Part shown: in pieces, positions 28,934 through 37,187 of the stretch
Numbering within the stretch: position 1 is the stretch's first letter
Layout: each line of letters opens with the position of its first letter
Assembly (NCBI GenBank): GCA_943787375.1
Contig: CALSME010000006.1
Coordinates: forward strand, 87,488-151,487
DNA length: 64,000 nt
Reading direction: 5' to 3'
Source: an uncultured Polaribacter sp.
GTDB taxonomy: Bacteria > Bacteroidota > Bacteroidia > Flavobacteriales > Flavobacteriaceae
The notes under the pieces: model-generated
The model's input: only the letters and a program-made list of their open reading frames with translations
Told to the model about the DNA's origin: nothing
The model's database searches: none
Translations under genes and position numbers: made by a program

Positions 28934-30031
28934 ATGAATTTTCTACGAAACCATAAATTTAAGGGCAAAACTAAAAATATATTTTTTTTAGCACTTTTTT
29001 GTTTTTTTCTGACAACTTGTCTGGAGTTAACGGCCCAAAAAAAGTATGTAGTTGTTTTAGATGCAGGGCATGGAGGAAAAGATCCTGGTAATACTGGAAA
29101 TGGATACAAAGAAAAAAACATAGCACTGAAGGTTGCTGTAGCTGTTGGAAAACAGCTGCAAAAGGAAGATGATATTAAAGTCGTCTTTACGAGAGATAAA
29201 GATGTTTTTATCGATTTATGGAAAAGAGGCGACATTGCAAATCAAGCAAAAGCAGATTTATTTGTTTCCATTCACTGTGATTCTCATACATCAAATGCTT
29301 ATGGAGCAGGAACTTTTGTTTTGGGAATCCGGGGAAATAAAAAGAATTTAGAAATTGCGAAAAGAGAAAACGCAGTAATTCTTTTAGAAGATAATTACAA
29401 ACAACGTTATGAGGGCTTTGATCTAAATTCAGCCGAATCAATGATTGGGTTATCCCTTTTACAAGAAGAAAACTTAGATAAAAGTTTAACGATTGCAAGT
29501 TTTATTCAATCAAATTTCACGAAAAAATTAAAAAGATTAGATCGAAAAGTAAAACAAGATAATTTTCAAGTACTAAGAGAAACAATCATGCCAAGTGTTT
29601 TAATCGAATTGGGTTTTTTAACCAATAGAAATGAAGGGCGTTATTTAAACTCGAAAAAAGGACAAAAAGCATTGTCAAATTCCATTGCGCTTGCCATCAA
29701 GAAATACATCAATCAATTAAAACTAAATACCATTTCTGTGGTGGATGATGTTACCAATGAAAAAAGTACAACTAAAATTGAATATAAAATTCAAATTGCC
29801 TCAGGTGAAAATAAAATTGCTACTAAATCGTATAATTTTAAAGGCCTTAGAAATGTAGAAAGAGTTGCAGTTGGTTCCTTTTTTAAATACTATTATGGCA
29901 ATTCGGATGCGTTTGTAAAGGCAAAAAAAGCCTTAAAATTAGCAAAGGAAAAAGGGTACAGAACCGCCTATATAGTCGCTTTTAAAAGCGGTGAAAGAGT
30001 CCCTTTAAAAGAAGCTCAGAATATGGAATAA
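28934..30031 (+). CDS. N-acetylmuramoyl-L-alanine amidase (Amidase_3)
   Basis: 365 residues. A zinc amidase that cuts the bond between N-acetylmuramic acid and the L-Ala of peptidoglycan stems, used in daughter-cell separation and wall turnover. A TM or signal segment lies at about 15-34 (IFFLALFCFFLTTCLELTAQ). The Amidase_3 domain (37-265) carries His46 (LDAGHGGKDPG), Glu60 (YKEKN), His114 (SIHCDSH) and catalytic Glu225 (LIELGFLTN). The last 80 residues (KIQIASGENKI...GYRTAYIVAFKSGERV) resemble a SPOR module, which would bind denuded septal glycan. mlaD follows after 58 bases. Confidence 0.93.
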   Translation: MNFLRNHKFKGKTKNIFFLALFCFFLTTCLELTAQKKYVVVLDAGHGGKDPGNTGNGYKEKNIALKVAVAVGKQLQKEDDIKVVFTRDKDVFIDLWKRGDIANQAKADLFVSIHCDSHTSNAYGAGTFVLGIRGNKKNLEIAKRENAVILLEDNYKQRYEGFDLNSAESMIGLSLLQEENLDKSLTIASFIQSNFTKKLKRLDRKVKQDNFQVLRETIMPSVLIELGFLTNRNEGRYLNSKKGQKALSNSIALAIKKYINQLKLNTISVVDDVTNEKSTTKIEYKIQIASGENKIATKSYNFKGLRNVERVAVGSFFKYYYGNSDAFVKAKKALKLAKEKGYRTAYIVAFKSGERVPLKEAQNME

Positions 30032-30058
30032 TTTAACACTTTTCCATAAAAATAGTAG

Positions 30059-30066
30059 TAATTTTG
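30059..30066 (+). promoter_or_regulatory. Candidate -7 box for mlaD
   Basis: TAATTTTG matches TAnnTTTG, 23 bases before the mlaD-like ATG. A -33 TTG is not evident, so the gene may also be read from the amidase promoter. Confidence 0.35.
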
Positions 30067-30089
30067 TTAAAAGATCAAGAAGAAAAAAT

Positions 30090-31055
30090 ATGTCAAAAGA
30101 ATTAAAAACAGGAATTGTTGCCCTATTAGTGCTTGCCATGTCTTTCTGGGGGTATTCATTCCTGAAAGGGGAAAATATTTTTCAACCCAATAATCGCCAG
30201 TTTAAGGTTGAGTATTCAAATATTGCTGGATTAAGCAAATCAAGCTTAGTAACTATCAATGGCCTAAAAGTAGGGAAGGTTGATAAAATTTTATTCAATC
30301 CCGATCCAACAAAAAGAGGTAGTTTAATTGTCTTATTTTCAATGGATGATGTGTTTGAATTTTCTAAAAAAAGTATTGTAAAAATTTATTCGCCAAGTCC
30401 ACTAGGAGGTTCTAACCTAGCTATTATTCCCGATTATACCGGTGAGAATGCTGTTTCTGGAGATGTTTTACAAGGAGAAATAGAGTCGAGTTTGTTTACT
30501 TCTATTGGAGAGCGTTTAGATCCTATTCAAACAAAATTAGAACATGTAATTGTAAGTGCTGATTCGTTATTTAAAAACATCAACGATATTTTAGATAAAC
30601 GAACAATCCAAAGTGTAAAAACCTCAGTTAAAACATTAGAACATTCTTTAGCTGATGTTCGCAAGACTATACAAGCAGTAAATGGTATTATGGATTCTAC
30701 TTCCCTAGATCTAAAAGAAACAATGCGATATTCAAGAAATTTTGCAGAAAACTTGTCGAATGTATCAGACACACTTGTTAATGCAGATTTAGGGAAAATA
30801 ATGCGAGAAGCACAAGTTACTTTACAGACTGTAAACAATATGTTAAAAGGCATTGATGAAGGAAAAGGGTCTTTAGGGAAGTTTGTAAATGACAACGCGA
30901 TGTATGACAATTTAACAAATGTTTCTAAAGAACTCGAACAGTTGCTTAGAGAAATGAAATTAAACCCAAAGCGTTTTGTGCATTTTTCATTATTTGGAAA
31001 GAGTGCAACACCCTTCAATCAACAGAATAATACGAATAATAAAACCAATCAATAA
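30090..31055 (+). CDS. mlaD: MlaD family (MCE domain) lipid transport protein
   Basis: 321 residues. MCE proteins form hexameric rings that bind lipids between inner and outer membranes. The protein has an N-terminal TM anchor (about 6-24, TGIVALLVLAMSFWGYSFL) and an MCE domain at about 38-118 (VEYSNIAGLSKSSLVTINGLKVGKVDKI; PSPLGGSNLAII). A long helical C-terminal region follows that should form a coiled tube. The MlaE permease and MlaF ATPase genes are not in the window, so they must be elsewhere. The next gene begins nine bases after the stop, which suggests translational coupling with an iron-sulfur membrane protein, an unexpected partner. Confidence 0.88.
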   Translation: MSKELKTGIVALLVLAMSFWGYSFLKGENIFQPNNRQFKVEYSNIAGLSKSSLVTINGLKVGKVDKILFNPDPTKRGSLIVLFSMDDVFEFSKKSIVKIYSPSPLGGSNLAIIPDYTGENAVSGDVLQGEIESSLFTSIGERLDPIQTKLEHVIVSADSLFKNINDILDKRTIQSVKTSVKTLEHSLADVRKTIQAVNGIMDSTSLDLKETMRYSRNFAENLSNVSDTLVNADLGKIMREAQVTLQTVNNMLKGIDEGKGSLGKFVNDNAMYDNLTNVSKELEQLLREMKLNPKRFVHFSLFGKSATPFNQQNNTNNKTNQ

Positions 31056-31064
31056 TATTTCAGC

Positions 31065-32381
31065 ATGAATTATATTTCAAATGTACTTTTCGGAGTTTTA
31101 TTAATTATAGGGATTGGCTTTTTTCTGAATAATATTCAAAAGCTTTATCGAAATATAAAACTAGGTAAAAGTATCAATAGAAATGATAATAAGCTCCAGC
31201 GTTTAAAAAATATGGCAATGATTGCGCTCGGGCAATCTAAAATGGTAAAAAGACCCTTTTCAGGGTTTTTACATATTATTGTTTATGTTGGTTTTGTAAT
31301 TATAAATATAGAAGTTTTAGAGATTGTTGTCGATGGATTGTTGGGGACTCACCGCGTTTTTCAGCCTTATTTAGGAGATGCATTTTACGGTTTTTTAATT
31401 GGTGTTTTTGAGGTGTTAGCCGCACTTGTTTTTATTGCTGTTGTTCTCTTTTGGTTGCGTAGAAACGTCTCTAACATTAAAAGATTTTTAAGTAAAGAAA
31501 TGACTGGTTGGCCAAAAAGAGATGGAAATTTAATCCTCTATTTTGAGATGGTCTTAATGTCATTATTTATCATCATGAATGCTACAGATACTGCTTTTCA
31601 GGAAGCAGGAGTTGGAAATGTTGTCAGTCAATTTGTAGCACCAATTTTTGAAAGTTATTCCCCAGAAACCATTCATACGATAGAACGAACAGCTTGGTGG
31701 ATTCATATTACGGGAATTTTAGTTTTCTTAAATTACCTGTTTTACTCGAAGCATTTACACATTCTTTTGGCGTTTCCAAATACCTATTTTGGGAATTTAA
31801 ATCCAAAAGGTCAGTTTCCCAATTCTGAAGCGGTCACAAAAGAAGTGCAATTGATGATGGATCCTTCAGTAGACCCCTATGCAATGCCCGAAGAAGGAGC
31901 AGAAGAGGACGTTCCAGAAAAATTTGGCGCATCAGATGTTGCAGACCTAAGTTGGGTACAATTATTAAATGCTTATACATGTACTGAATGTGGTCGATGT
32001 ACATCCGCTTGTCCAGCAAGTCTTACGGGCAAAGAATTGTCTCCAAGAAATATCATGATGAAAACGAGAGATCGTTTGGAAGAAGTTGGAAGAAATATCG
32101 ATGAAAACAAGGGTACATTCAAAGACGATGGGAAACAATTATTAAACGATTACATCACTCCAGAAGAATTATGGGCCTGTACAAGTTGTAATGCCTGTGT
32201 AGAAGAATGCCCCGTAAGTATCGACCCACTGTCTATTATTATGGACATGAGAAAATATTTAGTGATGGAGCAAAGTGCTGCACCACAAGAGTTAAATATG
32301 ATGATGACCAATATAGAAAATAACGGTGCGCCATGGCAATACAATCAACAAGATAGATTGAATTGGGCAAACGAAGAGTAA
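31065..32381 (+). CDS. Membrane (Fe-S)-binding protein, heterodisulfide-reductase-like
   Basis: 438 residues. Four or five TM helices occupy the first 230 residues, including a His-containing bundle like the cytochrome b part of HdrE/NarI-type proteins (GFLHIIVYVGFVIINIEV; AWWIHITGILVFLNYLFYSKHLHI). Then comes a 4Fe-4S dicluster domain with Cys306, 309, 312 and 316 (CTECGRCTSACP) and a second set from Cys372 (CTSCNACVEECP). It likely passes electrons between a quinone and a soluble partner. The following gene encodes the CCG-domain protein that usually completes the module. The physiological donor is not evident. Electron-transfer flavoprotein or succinate-linked roles are possible. Confidence 0.82.
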   Translation: MNYISNVLFGVLLIIGIGFFLNNIQKLYRNIKLGKSINRNDNKLQRLKNMAMIALGQSKMVKRPFSGFLHIIVYVGFVIINIEVLEIVVDGLLGTHRVFQPYLGDAFYGFLIGVFEVLAALVFIAVVLFWLRRNVSNIKRFLSKEMTGWPKRDGNLILYFEMVLMSLFIIMNATDTAFQEAGVGNVVSQFVAPIFESYSPETIHTIERTAWWIHITGILVFLNYLFYSKHLHILLAFPNTYFGNLNPKGQFPNSEAVTKEVQLMMDPSVDPYAMPEEGAEEDVPEKFGASDVADLSWVQLLNAYTCTECGRCTSACPASLTGKELSPRNIMMKTRDRLEEVGRNIDENKGTFKDDGKQLLNDYITPEELWACTSCNACVEECPVSIDPLSIIMDMRKYLVMEQSAAPQELNMMMTNIENNGAPWQYNQQDRLNWANEE

Positions 32382-32453
32382 TCTAATTTTCTGTCAAAAT
32401 TATTAAAAAAAGAATTCTATATAGTAACAAATTAAACGATTAAAAAGCAAACT

Positions 32454-33233
32454 ATGAACGTACCTACAATGGCAGATATGATGGCACAAGGAAAGCAACC
32501 AGAAGTTTTGTTTTGGGTAGGTGCAGCCGGCAGCTATGATGATCGAGCAAAAAAGATTTCAAGAGCGTTTGTCAAAATATTGCATGCAGCCAATGTAGAT
32601 TTCGCCGTTTTAGGAACAGAAGAATCCTCTACAGGGGATGCAGCAAAAAGAGCCGGAAATGAATTCTTATTTCAAATGCAGGCATTGATGAATATTGAAG
32701 TTTTAAATGGGTATGAAGTAAAAAAAATCGTGACTTGCGATCCCCATTCATTCAATACCTTAAAAAACGAATACCCGAGTTTGGGGGGGGGATACGAAGT
32801 TTTTCATCATACGCAATTCATTCAAAATTTAATTTCAGAGGGACGTTTAGAAATTGACAAAACAACCCTAAAAGGTAAAAGAGTTACTTTTCATGATCCA
32901 TGCTATTTAGGAAGAGCCAATGAAGTCTATGAATCTCCTAGAGATTTAATACGTAGGCTAGGAGTTAATTTAACAGAAATGAAACGCCATAAAGGGACGG
33001 CTTTATGTTGTGGAGCAGGTGGAGCGCAAATGTTTAAAGATGCAGAAAAAGGGAATAAAGAAATCAATATTTTAAGAACAGAAGATGCTTTAGAAACCAA
33101 ACCTCAAATTATTGCAACGGGTTGCCCGTATTGTAATACGATGATGACAGATGGAATTAAGTTCAAAGAAAAAGAAACGGAAGTGGTTGTTAAAGACATC
33201 GCAGAATTAATCTCAGAAGCAAATGGTTTGTAA
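32454..33233 (+). CDS. (Fe-S)-binding protein with CCG domains
   Basis: 259 residues. Two cysteine-rich CCG modules, as in HdrB/D, GlpC and LutA, bind a non-cubane cluster. The first has CDPHSFNTLKNEYP (near 95) and the second has HDPCYLGR (near 147), CCGAGGAQMF (near 183) and TGCPYCNTMM (near 222). It lies 72 bases after the membrane Fe-S gene and should be its soluble partner in a membrane redox complex. A run of nine G at 32783-32791 lies within the Leu-Gly-Gly-Gly codons and is unusual in this AT-rich DNA. The reading frame is intact as given. Confidence 0.85.
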   Translation: MNVPTMADMMAQGKQPEVLFWVGAAGSYDDRAKKISRAFVKILHAANVDFAVLGTEESSTGDAAKRAGNEFLFQMQALMNIEVLNGYEVKKIVTCDPHSFNTLKNEYPSLGGGYEVFHHTQFIQNLISEGRLEIDKTTLKGKRVTFHDPCYLGRANEVYESPRDLIRRLGVNLTEMKRHKGTALCCGAGGAQMFKDAEKGNKEINILRTEDALETKPQIIATGCPYCNTMMTDGIKFKEKETEVVVKDIAELISEANGL

Positions 33234-33234
33234 A

Positions 33235-33615
33235 ATGAAAAACAGTTGGTTATTTCTTATTGGACTTGTTTTTATTACTTGTAATACGAGTGAAGTAAAG
33301 AAAACAGCGCCTTTAGAAGTTGTAAAAGCAAAAGACACGACGCAAGTAGTGAAGGCAGATGTTGTTAAAAAAGAGACCCTTGTTTTTAAAGTACAAATTG
33401 CAGCTTTGAAACAGCCAAATGAAAGTTTTTCCAAATTAGAAGGCATCGCTATATCTCAAGAAAATGAACTTACAAAATACAGATTGGGGAGTTTTAATAC
33501 CTATGCGGAAGCACGAAAATATAGAACAAGTATCCTTAACACCTATGAAGATGCATTTGTAATCGCATTAAAAAACAAAGTTCCAGTTTCTATTTTAGAA
33601 GCAATAGCGGATTAA
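33235..33615 (+). CDS. SPOR-like lipoprotein
   Basis: 126 residues from the ATG at 33235. Another ATG four codons upstream lies inside the previous gene. The signal LFLIGLVFITC gives a lipobox with Cys16, followed by a Lys/Thr/Val-rich linker (about 20-45). A 75-residue domain follows, with FKVQIAALKQPNESFSKLEG and TKYRLGSFNTYAEARKYRTSI. This has the pattern of SPOR peptidoglycan-binding repeats, which bind denuded glycan at division sites. Position directly after the Fe-S pair suggests co-transcription. The SPOR assignment is by pattern only. Confidence 0.65.
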   Translation: MKNSWLFLIGLVFITCNTSEVKKTAPLEVVKAKDTTQVVKADVVKKETLVFKVQIAALKQPNESFSKLEGIAISQENELTKYRLGSFNTYAEARKYRTSILNTYEDAFVIALKNKVPVSILEAIAD

Positions 33616-33731
33616 ATTTTTATGAAATACATTTTTCAAAACAGTGCCGTTACCTTATTTCCAAAGCTTTTAAAAATCGCTTTTATAATAGTTGATTGTC
33701 CCTCACTAAAAGTACAAAAAAGTACAAAATC

Positions 33732-34661
33732 ATGGATGTAAAAAGTTATTTAAAAGCGGCAAGATTACGTACACTTCCCTTATCCATTTCAGGAATTATT
33801 GTTGGAAGTATTCTTGGAAATGATGCTATTAATGCAAACCTTACTTCAGAAGTTACCGCTCCTTTTTGGACAACTTCAATCTTTTGGTTAGCAATTTTAA
33901 CTACAATTGGATTTCAAGTGTTGTCAAATCTTGCTAATGATTATGGAGACGGTATCAAAGGAACTGATGACAATCGCAAAGGAGAAGCTAGAATGGTTTC
34001 CTCAGGAGTCATTTCACCAAAGGAAATGAAACGTGCAATGATCTTCACCACAATCTTTTCATTATGTATTGCAGTTCTCTTAATATACGTAGCCTTTGGT
34101 CGAGAGAATTTTGGATACTCAGTAGCCTTTTTTATGCTTGGGTTAGCGTCTGTTGCAGCTGCAATTAAATATACAGTAGGAGAATTTGCATATGGTTACA
34201 GTGGTTTGGGAGATGTTTTTGTCTTCTTATTCTTCGGATTACTGAGTGTTGTTGGAAGTTATATTTTATTTACACACCAAATAAACGCATTGTTATTTTT
34301 GCCAGCAACCTCCATTGGTTTACTAAGTGCTGCTGTTTTGAACTTAAACAATATGAGAGATCAAATAGAAGACAAGCAGCATCACAAAAATACGTTGGTT
34401 GTAAGTTTGGGAAGTCAAAAAGCAAAAATATATCATTATATTTTAATTTTAGGTGCCTTAGTTACCGCTGTTTTATATGTAGAGATGCACTACCAAGCAC
34501 CAATTCAATACTTATTTTTAATTGCTTTTATTCCTTTATTTTTAAATATAAAAGTAGTTGCACAAAATATCCTTTTCTCGGAGTTAGACAACGAATTAAA
34601 GAAAGTTGCTCTCAGCACTTTTTTATTCGCAATTCTTTTTGGAATTGGACAAATACTTTAA
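33732..34661 (+). CDS. menA: 1,4-dihydroxy-2-naphthoate polyprenyltransferase
   Basis: 309 residues from the ATG at 33732; an in-frame TTG at 33696 was not preferred. MenA attaches the polyprenyl tail to dihydroxynaphthoate in menaquinone synthesis at the inner membrane. Eight or nine TM helices are visible. The two UbiA-type Asp-rich motifs are NDYGDGIKGTDD (near 65) and NMRDQIEDKQHH (near 212). The N-terminal LKAARLRTLPLSISGIIVG is typical of MenA. A 39-codon frame at 33622-33741 overlaps the start and is not convincing. The genes downstream include menC and menE, which supports the call. Confidence 0.94.
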   Translation: MDVKSYLKAARLRTLPLSISGIIVGSILGNDAINANLTSEVTAPFWTTSIFWLAILTTIGFQVLSNLANDYGDGIKGTDDNRKGEARMVSSGVISPKEMKRAMIFTTIFSLCIAVLLIYVAFGRENFGYSVAFFMLGLASVAAAIKYTVGEFAYGYSGLGDVFVFLFFGLLSVVGSYILFTHQINALLFLPATSIGLLSAAVLNLNNMRDQIEDKQHHKNTLVVSLGSQKAKIYHYILILGALVTAVLYVEMHYQAPIQYLFLIAFIPLFLNIKVVAQNILFSELDNELKKVALSTFLFAILFGIGQIL

Positions 34662-34670
34662 ACCATTACA

Positions 34671-35183
34671 ATGAAAACAATAAAAATAATTCTGAGTGTC
34701 ATTACCTTTTTTGTCGTTGCTTTTTTTCTAACTGGTTTGTTCGTAAAAGAAACAACCTATCAAGCATCAGTAATTATCAATAAGCCTATTTCATCGGTTT
34801 TTAAAGATTTTAGTATCTCTGATAACATTAAAAAATGGATTCCTGAAATAAAATCAGTGAAAGTGATCAACGAAAATCCAGGGAAGGTTGGTAGTACCTA
34901 TGAAATTGTTATCAATAATAGCGGACAAGACATTACGATGACTCAAAAAGTTCTCGCTTTCGTACCCAATGAAAAGGCAACTTTCTATTTTGATGCCGAA
35001 AATATGTTAAAAACAGATGACTATGTTTTTACAGAAAATGGAGGTACCACAACCATTCAATTAAACGCAATTTGTGTCAGCGATTCCTACATTATGGCTT
35101 GTATGTTTCCGTATTTTAAAGGAACCTTTCAAGCACAAGACCAAGGATATTTGAACAGTTTTAAAGCGTTTGCAGAAAAATAA
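34671..35183 (+). CDS. SRPBCC family protein
   Basis: 170 residues. An N-terminal membrane anchor (about 5-26) is followed by a START/Bet v 1-type fold: YQASVIINKPISSVFKDFSISDNIKKWIPEIKSV is the usual opening, and a long C-terminal helix closes it. SRPBCC proteins bind hydrophobic ligands. The position between menA and menC, nine bases after menA and overlapping the upstream codons of menC, suggests a link to menaquinone or its lipid precursors, but this is inference. Several Cys and Met lie near the C-terminal helix. No catalytic residues can be assigned. Confidence 0.75.
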   Translation: MKTIKIILSVITFFVVAFFLTGLFVKETTYQASVIINKPISSVFKDFSISDNIKKWIPEIKSVKVINENPGKVGSTYEIVINNSGQDITMTQKVLAFVPNEKATFYFDAENMLKTDDYVFTENGGTTTIQLNAICVSDSYIMACMFPYFKGTFQAQDQGYLNSFKAFAEK

Positions 35184-35190
35184 GTTTATT

Positions 35191-36228
35191 TTGATAAAAG
35201 CGACCTACAAAAAATACACCCTAAATTTTAAAAACCCGAGTGGAACCTCTCGCGGAATTTTAAGAACCAAAGAAACTTGGTTTCTGATTTTAGAAGAAAA
35301 TGGAAAAAAAGGGTATGGAGAAACCGGTCTTTTTAGAGGTTTGAGTATAGATGATGTTCCAGAATATGAGGAAAAACTTGCCTGGGTTTGCAATCATATC
35401 AATTTAGGAATCGAAAAATTATTGGTCGAATTGTCTCACTTTCCTTCCATTCAATTTGGCATAGAACAGGCATTTTTATCGCTACAGAGTGATTTACCCT
35501 TTCAATTGTTTCCCTCAAAATTTACAGAAAGTAAAACTCCAATTCCAATCAATGGCTTAATTTGGATGGGCGACAAAGAGTTCATGAAAAGCCAAATAAA
35601 AGAGAAGTTAAATCAAGGGTTTTCTTGTTTAAAAATGAAAATAGGATCTATCAATTTTGACGCGGAAGTCGATTTGTTAAAATCCATTAGAAAAGAGTTT
35701 TCACCTTCGGAAATCGAATTAAGAGTGGATGCAAATGGCGCTTTTTTACCAGAAGAAGCCTTTCGTAAATTGGAAACTCTCTCCATGTTAAAAATACATT
35801 CTATAGAACAACCGATCCAACAAGGTCAAGTAAAAGCAATGGCCCTATTATGCGCCAACACACCGATACCAATCGCATTGGACGAAGAACTCATTGGAGT
35901 GCTTTCTTCTTCAAAGAAGAAAGCACTTATCGAAACTATAAAACCGCAATACATTATTTTAAAACCAAGTTTGGTGGGTGGGTTTGCAGGAACAAAAGAA
36001 TGGATTTCAATTGCAGAAAAAAATAATGCAGCTTGGTGGATTACTTCAGCACTAGAAAGTAATGTGGGGTTGAATGCAATCGCACAATTCACATATACTT
36101 TAAAAAGTAAATTACCACAAGGCTTGGGTACAGGGAGTTTATTTACAAACAATATAGATAGCCCTTTAGAAGTGAATAAAGGAGCGTTGCATTATAATAA
36201 TTTAGTAAATTGGGATTTTAAATTATAA
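35191..36228 (+). CDS. menC: o-Succinylbenzoate synthase (enolase superfamily)
   Basis: 345 residues from TTG at 35191. No ATG exists near the N-terminus; another TTG at 35170 lies inside the previous gene. MenC dehydrates SHCHC to o-succinylbenzoate. Enolase-superfamily residues, numbered from 35191, are Lys148-x-Lys150 (CLKMKIG), Asp180 (RVDANGAF), Glu206 (SIEQP), Asp231 (ALDEEL) and Lys258 (ILKPSLVGG). The last strand has the typical TSALESNVGLNAIAQ. Dipeptide epimerases share this fold, but the men neighbours favour MenC. The gene is followed after two bases by the CPBP gene. Confidence 0.9.
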   Translation: MIKATYKKYTLNFKNPSGTSRGILRTKETWFLILEENGKKGYGETGLFRGLSIDDVPEYEEKLAWVCNHINLGIEKLLVELSHFPSIQFGIEQAFLSLQSDLPFQLFPSKFTESKTPIPINGLIWMGDKEFMKSQIKEKLNQGFSCLKMKIGSINFDAEVDLLKSIRKEFSPSEIELRVDANGAFLPEEAFRKLETLSMLKIHSIEQPIQQGQVKAMALLCANTPIPIALDEELIGVLSSSKKKALIETIKPQYIILKPSLVGGFAGTKEWISIAEKNNAAWWITSALESNVGLNAIAQFTYTLKSKLPQGLGTGSLFTNNIDSPLEVNKGALHYNNLVNWDFKL

Positions 36229-36230
36229 TT

Positions 36231-37187
36231 ATGGGTTTTATAGAAACAGGTTACAAAGGAAAGAATGATTGGTGGATGTATATTTTAGGCATTATAATTA
36301 TTTTCTTTGGAACTCAATTAGGATCCATTCCTTTAGGATTGGTTGCTTTTTCAAAAGCAGGAGGTGATTTGGCGGTCTATTTAGAAGCAGCCAATGATAA
36401 TTTTATGAAAATGGGTATCAACGCCAATTTATTTCTATTCCTAATGATTTTTACATTTATGATGGGGCTTTTAGCCTTGTTTCTTTCCGTAAAATACATT
36501 CATAAAAAGAAATTTAAATGGATTGTAACCTCTAGAGCGTTTATTGATTGGAAACGTGTTTCTTTTGGCTTTTTTTCTTGGGGAATTCTCTCTGCCGTAA
36601 TCATTCTCGTAGGCATTTACTTTGAACCTGAATTGTATGATTGGAATTTTAAACCGATTCCATTTTTTACCTTACTGGTAATTTCATTGTTCTTTCTCCC
36701 TTTGCAAACAAGTACAGAAGAAGTCTTGTTTAGAGGTTATTTTATGCAAGGATTGGGATTGTTGGCAAAGAATCGATGGTTTCCTCTACTAATGACTTCA
36801 GTGATTTTTGGGTTGCTGCATATGGCAAATCCTGAAATTGATAAAATAGGAAACATCGCGCTGGTTTTTTATATTGGAACGGGACTATTTTTTGGAATTG
36901 CAACCTTAATGGATGAAGGATTAGAACTTGCCCTAGGCTTGCACGCCTCCAACAATATTGTTGCCGCTTTTTTGGTAACTACAGATTGGACTGTTTTTCA
37001 AACAGACGCCTTGTTTGTTGATAAATCCGAACCTTCGGTATCGTTATTAATGTTTTTACCTGTTTTTGTTTTATACCCATTCATGTTGTTTTTGTTCTCC
37101 CAAAAATACAATTGGAAAAATTGGAAAGAAAAACTTTTTGGAGCTGTTGAAAAACCGAATCTAATTGTTCAAAATGAATTTTCATAA
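36231..37187 (+). CDS. CPBP family intramembrane metalloprotease
   Basis: 318 residues with about eight TM helices. The Abi/CAAX-protease-like motifs are present: Glu163-Glu164-x-x-x-Arg168 (STEEVLFRGYF), His197 in FGLLHMAN and His238 with Asn241-Asn242 (LGLHASNN). The family includes Rce1-like proteases and bacterial proteins with unknown targets. It lies tightly between menC (two-base gap) and menE (overlap of 14 bases), so it is translated with the menaquinone genes. A role in that pathway is not established. It may simply be carried in the operon in this lineage. Confidence 0.85.
   Translation: MGFIETGYKGKNDWWMYILGIIIIFFGTQLGSIPLGLVAFSKAGGDLAVYLEAANDNFMKMGINANLFLFLMIFTFMMGLLALFLSVKYIHKKKFKWIVTSRAFIDWKRVSFGFFSWGILSAVIILVGIYFEPELYDWNFKPIPFFTLLVISLFFLPLQTSTEEVLFRGYFMQGLGLLAKNRWFPLLMTSVIFGLLHMANPEIDKIGNIALVFYIGTGLFFGIATLMDEGLELALGLHASNNIVAAFLVTTDWTVFQTDALFVDKSEPSVSLLMFLPVFVLYPFMLFLFSQKYNWKNWKEKLFGAVEKPNLIVQNEFS

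Noticed and set aside
33622..33741. 39-codon frame between the SPOR-like lipoprotein and menA
   Set aside because: It overlaps the menA start, has no family resemblance, and its length is expected by chance.
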